Source: Nageia nagi
Taxonomy: Eukaryota; Pinophyta
Length of the DNA stretch: 64,000 bases
Assembly: GCA_050084985.1 (NCBI GenBank)
Contig: JBITNC010000001.1
Coordinates: 176,576,001 to 176,640,000 of the forward strand
Direction: 5' to 3'
This document shows, piece by piece, positions 1-13,399 of the stretch. A program made the translations under genes and the position numbers. The notes beneath the pieces were generated by a model that saw only the letters and a program-made list of their open reading frames with translations, made no database searches and was not told the DNA's origin. Within the stretch, counting starts at the first letter, position 1, and each line of letters opens with the position of its first letter.

Positions 1-24
1 AGGCAGAAAGGAAGGAAGTCTTCC

Positions 25-1290
25 ATGGCACCTCACACCAGATCCAAGGACGAGGGGAGATAGCATGGAAATCCAACCTGACAAAGTTGGACGAATGAAC
101 CATAGCATGCGCATGGAAGGGAAGATGTGCATGAGGAGAGAGAGATTCCGCCGAAGGATCCGATCAAGAAGTTTGATGATCTGCTAGCAATGATGAAAAC
201 CATTGCGAACCAAATGCAGTTGCAAAATGAGCACGCGGCCAAGGAGGAGGCATAGGAGAGAACGTAGGGTCAAGAGGAAGCCCTAGGACACCCCATACTC
301 TGAGATTTGCCTTTGTTCGTGAGAGGGAGCCAAATGGGGATGCGTCCTTGCATAGATCTCGTGAGAGATCATGAAGAGGAGGATTTTTTGCATAGATCCA
401 TAGGCTTAAGGCATGACCAAGAAAGTCAAGGGCTTGAGCAAAAAGAACCAATGTTTTAGAAATCCCTATCGGCCAGAATGATGGATGAAGGAGGGTATTA
501 TTTGTTTAGAACAGGATCTACCAAAGATCCCTTGGTTGGTGAGTCAATGTGGGAAAGATTCATGGAGAGGGACACCCCGAAAATAGCTATGACACCTCCA
601 CCTCTGCCACGTCCTAGCAAGTCCATGTTTCTACCAAGGTAGGAAACCAATGCAAGCTTGATCTCACCACTTGAGCTTAAACAATTGTATCGGGAGTATT
701 CATTGAATGCACCAAAGTTTCAGAACAATGTGACCTTTTCTATGTATTGGGAATTTTTTGGAAAGAAGACTACTGAAAGCTCTACGCATGGTGGATCTCG
801 GGAAGATAAGAGGGACCTATAGCATAGGCTAAGTCAAATGCAGGTGCCCTTGTTCGATGGAAGCAACAAAATAACGGCTAGAGCATGGTTGTAGAAGTTG
901 CAGACATATTTCATGCTCAGCCCGATGATGCAGGAGGACGCCATATGATTTGCTACCCTGCACTTGGATGGCATAGTGTATGAATGGTGGCAGTATGGCA
1001 TGACTACGCAAGGTCATGGAGCAATCACTTCTTTTGATGTATTCAGACGAAGAATGATGGATCGATTCAATAGGAAGGATGAGGATGATTACTTCAAGGA
1101 TCTTACGACAGTAAAGCAGAGAGGATTTGTGGAGTATGTGGTAGAATTCCAGTTGCAGTCATGGTTCCTAGCATCTCAGAGAAGAGGATAACTTTCCTCT
1201 TCACGGAAGGGTTGGCTGAGCCATTGAGGGGTTTAGTCAAGTCCTTCAATAAGAAAGATTTGTGCAATGATTTCTAGTTCAAGAGTGGGT
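25..1290 (+). pseudogene. Ty3/gypsy-type gag remnant
   Basis: Broken capsid-type (Retrotrans_gag) reading frame of an LTR retrotransposon. A plausible start reads MAPHTRSKDEGR at position 25 and hits a stop at once. A helix-rich stretch (KFDDLLAMMKTIANQMQL) follows near 170-240. The gag core is readable from about 838: VPLFDGSNKITARAWL, then LHLDGIVYEWWQYGM and VFRRRMMDRFNRKDEDD, which match the usual gag order of a hydrophobic core followed by a W-rich helix and an F-rich helix. In-frame stops are TAG at about 892 and TGA at about 946. Near 1160 the frame shifts and gag-like sequence resumes as ITFLFTEGLAEPLRGLVKSF until about 1255. No pol follows, because a different minus-strand relic begins at about 1290-1370, so this is a truncated copy. 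Family assignment is confident; lineage is not. Confidence 0.75.
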
Positions 1291-1369
1291 CCTTCAAAAT
1301 GCAAAAATTTTGGTGTGGTGTTGTGTATGCACAACAAAAGGTTTGCTTGATGATATTTTATTGATCTCC

Positions 1370-2830
1370 TTTTGAGGGGGTGATCTCTTCTTCCTACACG
1401 GGGTAGAAGATTCAAATGATACATCTTGTCTTATTGGGAAAATCTTTGTCTGTGTAGTCTCTCCTGTCTTCTCTACGTGTCCTATATCCATAATATTGGT
1501 TTCTCGAGAGTTTGTTTTCGAATCATCACCATCTTCATGTTCTCCCTTCGAGGTTCAACTATATCCTGATCAACTGGATGATTTATAAGAGTCGGAGAGT
1601 AAGCTAGATGGTGAATCGTGAGGGGAACTAGGATTCTCAACGGGAATCTCAATTCCAGCTTGGTCTTCAATAGGAATCTCAGTTTCAATTTGGTCTTCCA
1701 TTGGACTTAGGAGATTTGGAATTGTCAAGGTGTGCTCTGCTCTAACAAGAATAGTAGGAACATCTTTTGGGACGACATCTCCTAGCTGCTAGAGGGGAAA
1801 ATCATCATATCTTGTTTCCTTCAATGCCCTTACATCTTTTCTGATTTCTCATACCACAGAGTGAATCATTGGCCCATAACTGCCCAAAATGGCATATTCC
1901 CTAGTACACCATTGTTGCTTCCTTACTCTTGAAGAAGTCAACTTTTCATTGCTAATTACAGGAAGTTTGCTCAGAGTTTGAATTTTCTTGTCGATCCTCC
2001 CTTCAATGGCCAACATTTGATGGATATCTTGTATCAGCTTTTCCTCCCTTTGGTTTCTATATCTCTCCCTATCTCCGAGGGATTGTGCTCATAAGTTATA
2101 GGATTTATGAAGGCTCTTTGATACAAGAGTTGTATTCTCCCATCTAGGTCATAGTTTTAGTTGTTTGTTCTTGGCCAAAGTGTTAGTAAGTCAATTCTTT
2201 CTTCATCTATTTGGCTTTTCTTCAACTCATGCATGCATATTCCCCGATAACAATAGGCAAGTTTATAGTGGCATCCTTCTTCTTCCATATGGTCTCATAC
2301 AAAAATAGCATTTGCCTGCAAAATTCCATCAAAATGAGCCTATTATTAGCATATTTTGGAAAGAGATAGGCCCTCTCCTTAGATCCATAGACCCTAATAT
2401 ATGTAAGAGATGGATCCTAGAAATAGAAATTTGCATGTCCTCAGATGGCTTCTACAATTGAATCTAAAATCCTCTTTACTGAATGTTTTCCTTTTGTCTT
2501 TGTAGATTCAATACTCCCATACATCATTCCTTGTGGCGAAGTACTCCCATCACTCTGAGACACATCACTTGGGGTAAGCACTCCATATGGGTTTTGTGGG
2601 ATTGGCCAAAATATCTAAGCTGCCATGGGCTATTTTTCTATTTTTACCATGCAAGAGGAGATAAACAAGATATATGTTCATATAAAATCTTCTACAAGAC
2701 CCTATTGGCCAATTGTCGGAGAAGTGGATTGCTTATCACCACGCTCCATCTGATCTTTTGGTTGTTCCCGATTAGAGCAATAAATGAAATATTCTGGACT
2801 AGGGCTGATATCGAATCACACCAAAGGCGC
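1370..2830 (-). pseudogene. Unrecognised repeat-encoded ORF relic (ORF-B)
   Basis: A decayed minus-strand reading frame that I cannot assign. From its 5' side (high coordinates) one frame reads PIPQNPYGVLTPSDVSQSDG (about 2555-2620), then VKRILDSIVEAI, a stop, SLTYIRVYGSKERAYLFPKY and ANNRLILMEFCRQMLFLYET (2290-2410). A frameshift leads to HELKKSQIDEERIDLLTLWP (about 2180-2250), another to LIQDIHQMLAIEGRIDKKIQ (about 1985-2045), and then a Glu/Pro/Ser-rich tail with near repeats (MEDQIETEIP, IEDQAGIEIP, about 1630-1700). The order looks like a structural (gag-like or plant-repeat) protein with an acidic C-terminus, but no diagnostic motif is present. At least three stops and two frameshifts are visible. 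It lies on the same strand as the ORF-A relic at 6127-6908, with LTR-family DNA in between, so both could belong to one disrupted element. Confidence 0.5.
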
Positions 2831-2839
2831 TCACAAAAA

Positions 2840-5800
2840 TAGCTAGAATTCACAAAATTAAGCAATTAAACCGTATGTTCACCCAAAGCCCTATCCAAGC
2901 ATGCAAAATGCATACATTTAGCCTCCAAGGGCCAAATTAGCAATCCAAATCCCAACATCTAGGTCCAGAGTGACATAATGTCCAACCTTAGGTAAACAAC
3001 TCAACCAACAAGCATCCCAAATATCCAACAAGTAGCCACATATGCAGAATTACAATCATAATAATGCAATAATACTTATGCAAGCTCAACGTCTAGGCCA
3101 AAATAGCAAGATAACAAAATATTGCATTCACCAACCCAACGTCTAACCTTCTAGGGCAAAATCTCACAAGATAACACAAAGAATGAGCCACAAATGTAAT
3201 TCTATTCATGTTGCAATGAGAAACCGAATTACATGCCTTTGTTATAAAGCAAAGATGCCCTAGTTGAAGATCTTCGAGAAATTGTTGAGAACTAAGGAAA
3301 AGCACGAAGGTTGTCCCACAGTTGTGGCAAGGCTTGTACCAGGACTTCCTCCTCTACGAATTATGGCCAAGACATCAAGGTCTCTAGCAATATTAAGATA
3401 ATCTAGAGTAATGCTAACACCCCTAGATAGCTATCAAGTCCTTTGAGGTGTGCTAACTCTCAAAGTAGCGATCCAAAAAGCCTTGAAACCTTGCTAAGTC
3501 TCAACACCTCCCTTGTGGGTTTTCGTCCACATGAAGCAATGGAAGGAGTCGACACCTGCCACATCAAGAAGAGAAAAAGATTCCTAACAAGCATATCTTC
3601 AAGTGAGGTCTCATCCTCCTTTTATAGACTCCAAATGGCTTTCATGCACTGTGTCCACCTGTAGATGTTTCCATGTGTAAAATCCTTGATATTCTCAACG
3701 TGGAAATTAGCCAAGCAAATATGAAATAAATATCAAACGATACTTCTAGGCATGCCACAAACTGATCTAGGGCATCAAACAAGTCACACAAAATACCAAA
3801 AAACCCAACGATGCACTACCCAAGCAAGATAACACCTCTATAAGCCCATGTCACATTCAGGTACACATTTCTCGAGCACAGCACATAAATAATAGTCCAA
3901 GAATTAAGACGTCAAACTAAGAGGGGTAAAATAGCATCAACACATCACAATATGAGATAAATAATGAGATCCAAATGTGTCACGGCTATATTAATGATAA
4001 ATGATGGAATCAATACAATACGTAGCCCAAGAGGGCCCAATGTTGGCCTTTAAGGAGCCAACTAGGGCACAATAATGTGCAATGATGAACATTGTTTCCG
4101 AAACCACTATAGAACAACCACACTCTACCAGATTTGTGGATGCCACACTAAAGGGCTCCCTCACAGGCTAGCTCTTGATGAAGAGAACGAATGCAATTCC
4201 AAAATACCATTGGATGGATTCATAGGTGTTGATTGCTTGTGGACGCCTCAGAGCAGGGCAACCTAAACACTCACCTCAACCGCTACTCAAAGGGTGTTCC
4301 AAGCCTCCTGGACTCTCCTTGGTCTACACGCCCAAGGGTGCTTGATGTCGCCAAGTCTTTAGGTAGAAGAAGGGGTTTCAATATCAAATTCAGTATATCC
4401 TTGCAATGATGTGAATCTCCTTTATATAGTCTTCTCCTTGATCTCACCTAGGAATCATGCACATGCCTTTCTAATCCAATGTTGCCTAGAGATGCCAATA
4501 ACCACATTTAGTGGTCCACATTATAAGATCCAATGGCTAGATATGCAACACCTCATTATTGAAGGCTAATATTGCATTTACAATTATTAATTGCTTGGAA
4601 ACATGTATTACAAATCATACAAGTGGCCCCCATTATTACTATGATAAAACACACTAAATCTACTCTTAATTACCAAACTCACACCTGAATACAATCCATA
4701 ACTAACTCATATCCCAAGGAGAGGGATGTCACACTCTACCAGATTTGTGGATGCCAAACTGAAGCGCTCCCTCACAGGCTAGCTCTCGGCGAAGAGAACG
4801 AATGCAGTTCCGAAATACCACTGGATGGATTAAAAGGTGCAGACTACTTGTGGATGCCTCAAGGTAGGGCAACCTCATAGCACAAACACTCACCTCAACT
4901 GCTACTCAGAAGGTGTTCCAAGCCTCTTGGACTCTCCTTGGTCTACGCACCCAAGGGTGCTTGATGTCACCAAGTCTTTAGGTAGAAGAAAGGGTTTCAA
5001 TATCAAATGCAATATATCCTTGCAATGATGTGAATCTCCTTTATATAGTCTTCTCCTAGATCTCACCTAGGAATCATGCACATGCCTTCCTAATCCAACG
5101 TTGCCTAGAGATGCCAATAACCACATTTAGTGGTCCACATTACAAGATCCAATGGCTAGATATGCAACGCCTCATTATTGAAGACTAATATTGCATTTAC
5201 AATTATTAATTGTCTTAAAATCATGTATTACAAATCATACAAGTGGCCCCAATTATTACTATGATAAAACACACTAAATCTACTCTTAATTACCAAGCTC
5301 ACACCTAAATACAATCCATAACTAACTCATATCTCAAGAAGAGGGACATCACACTCCAAGGGGTCAATATGGAGATGTTTTTGGATTTCCATGAGCGGTC
5401 GTGATATGGAAGATTGGTCGAACTAGCGAACTTCAAGAGGCCGTAACTCTTTTGTTTCTTGATGAAACCATGTCGTGTAACCTGTCAAAACGTTTCCCAC
5501 GAGATGCTCTATCCAATGAACAAGTCTAATGAACTCTCCAAGACTTGTGGGGAACACAATCTTCAAAGGAATACCAATGATCCTAAATCTTACCAATTTA
5601 GCCTAGAAGGGGATGTTACACCATGGTACCTTGGGATCCACACAATCATCTTGGATGTTTGGGATTAGCTCTTGGGGTAAGATGCTGCACTTATGGGTGT
5701 CTTGGGATCCCTGAAATCTCATCCAATGGTGCTCGAAGCTCTTCAAGATGCCATGCCACACCTCCCTCTTGGAGTCTACTACACCCAGGGATTAGTGTTT

Positions 5801-6100
5801 CCCTCCTGTGATCATCATGGTCTATCCCTAGGGATGTGTCTAGCTTAGGGGGAAGTATAATTACATTAGGAGGCATTTAAGTGCCTCAAGATGCCAAATT
5901 ACATTTCATCAAGGCCAAGATATGCAACACTTCACTTAAGGAGACTAATATTGCATTTACAATAATTATTTGCATGGTATTTTAATTACAACAATTATTT
6001 GGCATCCTTAAGTGGCACATACAATTTACAAATAAAAATAACAAATAATGACTCAAAGTCCAAAGTCCTATGTTGGAGAGCCTCAAAGTGGGATACAACA
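2840..6100 (-). repeat. Cluster of gypsy-chromovirus-family LTR segments
   Basis: Non-coding DNA made of several diverged copies of the LTR family that is also found at 34745-36086 (shared text includes the passages about a 'ccaaggagccaactagggca' block near 4035-4070 and 35090-35110). Read on the minus strand, LTR-like starts occur at about 6100 (TGTTGTATCCCAC), 5623 (TGTAACATCCCC), 5353 (TGTGATGTCCCTC) and 4735 (TGTGACATCCCTC). TATA-like promoter boxes on the minus strand lie at 4421-4428, 5040-5047 and about 3615-3625. Homology to the reference LTR runs down to about 3750. The stretch 2840-3740 looks like a further, more diverged segment. No protein-coding signal is visible. Exact ends of each copy cannot be fixed by eye. 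Confidence 0.6.
4118..5350. repeat. 614-bp tandem direct duplication of LTR sequence
   Basis: The segment 4118-4731 is repeated immediately as 4732-5350 with many scattered substitutions. Both units begin with CACTCTACCAGATTTGTGGA and end just after a CTCATATCYCAAG-type block followed by the LTR start on the minus strand. Each contains its own minus-strand TATA box. The divergence between units shows that the duplication is old. Confidence 0.85.
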
Positions 6101-6126
6101 TGTAAAAATACTAAAATGTTGCCAAA

Positions 6127-6908
6127 TTATCCCAAAACTGCAAAAATACTCCTAAATGACTGAGACAACACCATGAGGGTGCACATCCCACTTCCTGGTG
6201 CCGGAGCAAGTGAGATGCCCAAATTTAGGAATATTACAATAAAACCGGTGAACTCCTTCCTAAATTTCATGTAATCTTCTTTCCCCATCAGTCGGGACAA
6301 CATATTGATAATCTTAGAGACCTTGGGATAAAAATATTGCCTCTTAGCATTAATCAATTTATTTCCTGCAAATTCTTTGCTCTCATTCTCCAATCAGTCT
6401 CTAATCAAATCTTCGACCCTATAAGTCTTCTGGTAGTAATCAAGGGAGTCACGTTTTATGCATATGAGGCCCTCGCTATTCCATTTGAATGCATCTTCAA
6501 TGCCTTCTAAAGAAAAATACCTAATTGCATCAGCCTTGGTATCATAAAGGACTCTATCTTTGAAATTAGACTACCTTCCCATTTCATAGCATAATTCAGG
6601 GAAGGGAGCAGCAAACGAGAACATTGTGGCATTGACTAAGCCGAAGGTATGTATTATCTCATCCAACATCTAAGATTTCCTCAACTCGGAAATGGATTGT
6701 AGTGTCTTGTTAGGGTCGAGTGAGACTAATAAGTATCCCGTATACTGGCAAGGTTATTCTTGAACTTAGCTTCTTTCAAGGGATCCTCAAGATTTTCTTT
6801 GGCAAATTCTATCAAACTGGGTCTTGTCAATCTTTCCAACTGTTTCTCCCTAGTCTTTCTCAATTTGGAATAGATCTTTGATATCTCAATCCTGCAGAAA
6901 AGTAACAC
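6127..6908 (-). pseudogene. Unrecognised repeat-encoded ORF relic (ORF-A)
   Basis: A minus-strand reading frame, almost continuous, that I do not recognise. It begins around 6908 with a basic helical stretch (MLLFCRIEISKIYSKLRK), shifts frame once near 6730, and then reads MLDEIIHTFGLVNATMFSFA, DRVLYDTKADAIRYFSLEGI, KRDSLDYYQKTYRVEDLIRD, and GFIVIFLNLGISLAPAPG near its end. Internal stops are few (three or four), and conservative-looking amphipathic composition across about 250 residues suggests a formerly real protein. It ends 27 bp from an LTR-like start at 6100. The protein has no zinc knuckle, protease or polymerase motif. Similar composition and the same strand as ORF-B (1370-2830) suggest that they may be two parts of one protein interrupted by the LTR block; this is inference. 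Confidence 0.5.
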
Positions 6909-7029
6909 TTATTACAAACAAAATTAGTATGAATGATCTAGCTAACTAATGCAATGGAATGTTGAATGGGATTATGGATGACGAATGAAATGGTAAGATG
7001 ACATTGGTAAGTTGATGCAAATAGGATGA

Positions 7030-9850
7030 CTTAGGGTGGTCGTACCGTTTTGAGACTTTATAATTCTAAAGATATGAAGCAGTGCAACCTCTGATCGGAA
7101 TATGGATGATACGCACTTACAAAGACTTTGACAATTTGGCAAATACAATCGATGGGACAAATGATAAGACGTCTTCCAACTTCGCACCCAAAAATGCCTG
7201 ACGACCTATTTTCACAATCTCCTTGTTCGCACCTCAATTTACACTTTCATCTCCTCTCAACAATGCGACCTCCTTTCGTGCTTCAAAAGATGCAATAATT
7301 TGTGAAAAGTATGACTCAAGATGTCATATTAATGGCCTTTGTTTGGAAGGTGGTCGATCGATCACTTAAGAAATATTTCAAAATTTTAACTCAAAAAGGT
7401 GGTCAGCTATCTTGAGGTGGTCGTTCCCTTTTTCAACTTTACAATTGTAAAAATTTAGAACCATACGACCCAAGCATAGCCCCTTGAACTTATGTTTTAA
7501 TATTTTATTATTTTCACTTTTGCGGGGCCCAAACGATGCAAGAATGAAGTGTTTGAGGTATCATAATGCACAATTGCCCTAGTTGCACCAATTTAGAATT
7601 TAGCATTTGTGTCTTCTTAGGACCATGTGACCAAGTATGAATGCAAGATGACAAGGTAAATGGATGAGATAAGAGAGGTATTTGTAGAGACAAATGACAA
7701 CACATGCAAAGCTCGACTATGTGGACAAACAACACAATGACAGGTGTTACAAACTATGCATAACATTGAACTTGCTACGGTCACTCATCTCCATTATGTT
7801 AGAATTGTATCTTCATTGAATCATGTGACCATGTATGGGACCCTTGTCACCAATCCTTAGCCAATTTTCGAGCTAGGTTCTCCTTAAATGTAGGTGCACC
7901 TTTTGGGATTCTTACTAATGTAACATTTTCATACCATGTGACCAGCTTTAAGGGAGGCAAAACTTAGCCAAATTTAATTAAACTTGCCACTTGTATCTCC
8001 TTGAAATGGTGCAATCAGTTTTAGGAGTAGGATGGAGTGTTAATGAATGCTAATGACAATGTATTTATAACTTAGTCAATGCAACAATGGATGGGAAAGT
8101 GGCAAACATGCAAGTGTTAACACTTCATCATGTAGGGCAAGAAACAAGGTGGTCGCATCTCTCCTTAAAGTTACAAATGCATCTCTTTTGAATCCTATGA
8201 CCATGCTTAGATATGCCCAACACTTAGTCAAATTTTGTTCAAGACAAGCAAAATGGTGGTCCCACCATTTCCCAAAGTTACAAAAGTATCCTTTTTAACA
8301 ACATGCGACCAAGTTTCCTTCTTCTATACTTGGCCGAATTTTCAAAATTCACAATACTTTGATGTGCCACCTTGGTCGCATCTCACACGGGTTTTAGAAA
8401 TGCATTATTTCAAAATCATGCGACCACCTGAAGGAGTGAAAACACTATGACAACCAATGCTTATGCAAGAGTATTTATTGTTTGATGGAAGTCAAGTGTC
8501 AATGCAACATTGGTTGGAATGGTGGCTGATGGACAAATGTCATTTCTTTCACATGCAATGCTAATATGACATGGTCACACCTTAGCAAGATTTTACAAAT
8601 GTATCTTCTTTGGGACATGCGACCAAGCTCAAGAGGAGCTCATTGTCCCAACACTTAGCCAAATCTGCTCAAAGTAAAGCCAATATGATGCCCGCACCTT
8701 CCAACAAAGTTACGAATGCATATTTCGGATGATATGCGACCAGCCCTTAGGTGCCCATACTTAACCAAATTTTAGCAAAATGCAAGATTTTTCTCAAGTC
8801 ATCCTAGTCACACCTCCAATAAAAGTTACCAATGTATCTTTGAGAGGACATGCGACCAGGACTTAGTCAAACTTTGATGATGAAGGTGACTTTTGCACAA
8901 TTCCCCTAGTTGCTCAAAGGAAAGGCTAAAACTGCAGCCTCTTTGACAGCAAATGAACATACCTCAAAGTCCCTCCTTGGTCACACAACCAATGAATTTT
9001 ACAAATGTATTATTTTAGAACCATGTGACCACCTTTTTGTACATTAAATGAGACATTACTTGGCCAAACATATATGCAGAGGAAAAATTGCTATTTATAA
9101 TGATGCACTTGCAACATGTCCATCATGCATGGACCCAAATGGAAGTGAAAATGAGGTGCTGCTATCCACCTGGTCACACCTTTGACAAAAGTTGAAATGC
9201 ATTTCTTGAAACATATAGGCACTTAGTAAATTTCATGAAGTTTTACTCTTGCATCTTCTTAACATAGTGCGACCACCTGTTAGGGTGAAACAATGTGACA
9301 ATGGATGCCAATGTCAAGGTGTTTATAGTTGCCAATTCACAAGTGTTAATACAATATTAGATGAAAAGGTGGTTAAACAACAAGTTTCACTTTCTTCACA
9401 TGAAATGCTAGTATGGGGTTGATCGCATCCTATTAAAATGTTGTAAAAGTAACTATTTGGAAACATGCGACCAACTTGGGCAGAGCTCAATATCCCACTA
9501 CTTGGCCAAAAACATGGATGCCAAAGGCGACTCACCATTTATAGCTACCCTCCTGCCACACATCAACCATGCATTGACCCAAATGGAGGTCAAGTGAGGC
9601 GCATTTATCTTCCTTGGTCACACCTCCAATAAAGGTTGCAAATGTATCTTTGGGAGAACATGCAACCAGCTTGGGAGGGGCTCAATGCCTACATACTTAG
9701 CCAAATCTCGAAAATCCAACTTATCACACTGGTCGCAACATCTGCACAGGTTAAAATTGCATCTTTACTACAACATGCAACCACTTCTTCTTAAGCAACT
9801 CCTTAGCTTCCTTGAAAATGCAAGATGGGACTCCATGCTTGGCCACTTTT
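7030..9850. repeat. Dispersed ~40-bp motif array with TGGTCGCA/TGCGACCA inverted pairs
   Basis: Non-coding region in which a loose motif of the form AAGTTACAAATGTATCTTT followed by about 8 nt and ACATGCGACCA recurs at least 17 times. Cores lie near 7461, 7621, 7821, 7933, 8195, 8301, 8418, 8622, 8735, 8850, 9023, 9212, 9268, 9463, 9657 and 9773, with weaker ones from 7040. The upstream side of many copies carries GGTCGCA or GGTCACA, which is the reverse complement of the downstream core. The clearest pair is 8373-8381 (TGGTCGCAT) with 8418-8426 (ATGCGACCA). Spacing is 100-200 bp. Between motifs the phrases CTTAGCCAAATTTT and CAATGGATG also recur. No open reading frame of note. Confidence 0.7.
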
Positions 9851-10290
9851 AGCCCCCTTCTGATCACAGCTACAAAGTTGCAAATGGTGGCTTCAACTAT
9901 TCTGAACTTGGCTTATCAAAAATGTCAAACGACTAGAATGATGATCTCAAAGAGTGACATTTTGTGATTTTATTCAAGAAGCCTCAATGTCCGAGTCTTA
10001 AGCTTCATTCTATCATAGTCAAACTTCAGATTTTATACCCTCTCCTAGGCATACTTCGGGTTGCAATGTCTCCGCTTTCTGTTTCAGTTGCTGAGAGTGG
10101 GTCCCCAAATTTGCAAAAAATTGGGGGTTGTTGCGTAGTCAACAGTTTGTGTAGCACAATGAAGACAATTAGAGATGATAAGATTAGCTTATGCTGTCTT
10201 GCTTTACGTATTGAACATAAGTTCATCACTTGCTATGATAAGAGAAGCAGACAAACATAAGAGAAACAAAACATTTGTGCAAGAGTAGTT
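9851..10290 (-). other. Promoter-like sequence, otherwise unassigned
   Basis: No gene recognised. On the minus strand a GGTATAAAAT box (about 10033-10042) sits near the GC-richer phrase that encodes MPRRGYKI if read as protein. The look is that of an LTR or gene promoter, but no matching second copy was found in the window. Short open frames on both strands (9964-10260 +, 10026-10229 -) overlap one another and show no motif. Confidence 0.25.
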
Positions 10291-10294
10291 TAGA

Positions 10295-10453
10295 AAAAAT
10301 TAAGGAAAGATAACATCATTTTCTATTTTGCTTGTCATGATTAAGAATAGCAATAACATTAGTGTGCAGGTAAAGTAGAAAAGATCAAGTAAAGATACAT
10401 CAGTTTCTCGTTTGCATGTCATGATTAAGAATAGCAATAACATTAGTGTGCTC
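10295..10453. repeat. Two-copy ~80-bp tandem repeat
   Basis: The phrase TGTCATGATTAAGAATAGCA with its flanks occurs at about 10327 and 10407, and each copy is followed by ATAACATTAGTGTGC. The two units are about 80 bp apart and moderately diverged. Non-coding, probably intronic or flanking to the host-gene exons that follow. Confidence 0.75.
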
Positions 10454-10496
10454 ATATTCATGTATTTATTTTAACAAGCTTAAGAAAAACTTCAAA

Positions 10497-10497
<1 letters not shown>

Positions 10498-10523
<26 letters not shown>
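10498..10523. repeat. (AG)n microsatellite
   Basis: About 13 AG dinucleotides in a row. Confidence 0.95.
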
Positions 10524-10530
<7 letters not shown>

Positions 10531-10601
10531 AATTTACAGGAATATTCATTGTCAAGGTTTAGTCAAGTCTGTGATGCAAATATTATGAAGGAAGGTATTA
10601 C

Positions 10602-10950
10602 CTCTGTTTTATCAACTGCCTTTCCAAAATATTCACCAGTTACTGAAGCACTATCTGGGCCACCAGAGATCCCATCTGCTAAAGGAGTAGCTGTCTCTTC
10701 TAAACCAACTTTCAAAGAAAATCCTGTTTGTACCAAACTGCCCACAACAATAGGACTATTTAAACCTGACAATACACATCTTTGTTCCTTCGAACACCTT
10801 CTGATATATAAAAGAAGTGGCCATCGGCACCTTGTTGCCCTTGTAAATGATTTATTAGAGCAACTGAAGTTAGAACTTCTCAGAGGATTTTGAATTTCCT
10901 CTTTCTGTTTTTGAGAAGTTGAAGGCCAGACACGTTTAGCAGAGATCGAT
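10602..10950 (-). CDS. Host gene internal exon, unidentified protein
   Basis: A 349-nt exon on the minus strand of a spliced plant gene that I cannot name. The acceptor is a pyrimidine-rich tract ending TTCTTCCAG (just above 10950), and the donor reads GAG/GTAATA (at 10602/10601). The frame set by the upstream exon stays open for 116 codons with no stop. It starts SISAKRVWPSTSQKQKEEIQ, is basic and Ser/Cys-rich in the middle (RWPLLLYIRRCSKEQRC), then becomes Gly/Ser-rich and acidic (LSGLNSPIVVGSLVQTG; PLADGISGGPDSASVTGEYF). It looks like a low-complexity linker of a nuclear or regulatory protein. The exon ends at a codon boundary. It is unlike the surrounding element relics in having no decay. 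The product is unknown. Confidence 0.6.
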
Positions 10951-11545
10951 CTGGAAGAAAAAATCCTACAGATTATTTAGATGAAAATAGAGGCATGCTC
11001 GTACTATTTTTCCCTCACAAAGTATAATGTAGTTTAATTAATAAATAAGCATACAATACCCAAGGATGGAACAAATGTTAACAAGGGTGTAAACATTCAG
11101 TATTGCCGTTAACAGATAAAGGTAAAGTGCCTGTAATATAAGAATGCATATAACACAAACAAAAGAAGCCGGAAATATGAAGATAAGGCATTAATTACAA
11201 CGTACAAATTTTCTAGAAAATCTTTTTAAAAAACTGATATCAGCTACCTGGTTTCCTCATTAAAAGTCATAACGGGAGCTTTATAAAAGGTAAAACAGAT
11301 TACACACAACAAACAATAAATATTAAATACATATTCTATTAGTATGCATCCTACTGTGTGATGTTTCCTTCTGGAACCAGGTTTTTCTGTCTACCCTATA
11401 TAACCTTCAATGTTCGACTAACAGTTGTAAGTTGTAACCTGCAGTTTGATTTCATATTTCTTGATCATATACCATTGACATTTCCAACATCAAGCCTTCA
11501 TGAAGATAAGATATTTACAGTCTAGAAATGACAAACTCCACATAC

Positions 11546-11598
11546 CTTCCATTTACCAACATAATAGAGCCAGACGACATCCTTATAGCACTGCCTGC
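11546..11598 (-). CDS. Host gene short internal exon
   Basis: A 53-nt exon on the minus strand, upstream of the 10602-10950 exon. The acceptor is TTTTTTTACAG (just above 11598) and the donor is AAG/GTATGT (11546/11545). In frame it encodes AGSAIRMSSGSIMLVNG plus two bases (AG). Those two bases join with the first base of the next exon (A) to give an Arg codon, and the reading frame then continues through all 116 codons of that exon. This phase match, together with two good splice junctions, is the main evidence for a real gene. The intron between the two exons is 595 bp. The exon starts in phase 0; its upstream partner was not found with confidence. Confidence 0.6.
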
Positions 11599-13390
<1,792 letters not shown>

Positions 13391-13399
13391 AAGAGGTAG

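Noticed and set aside
9964-10260. 98-codon plus-strand ORF
   Set aside because: Overlaps a minus-strand frame of similar length and neither shows a motif or splice support.
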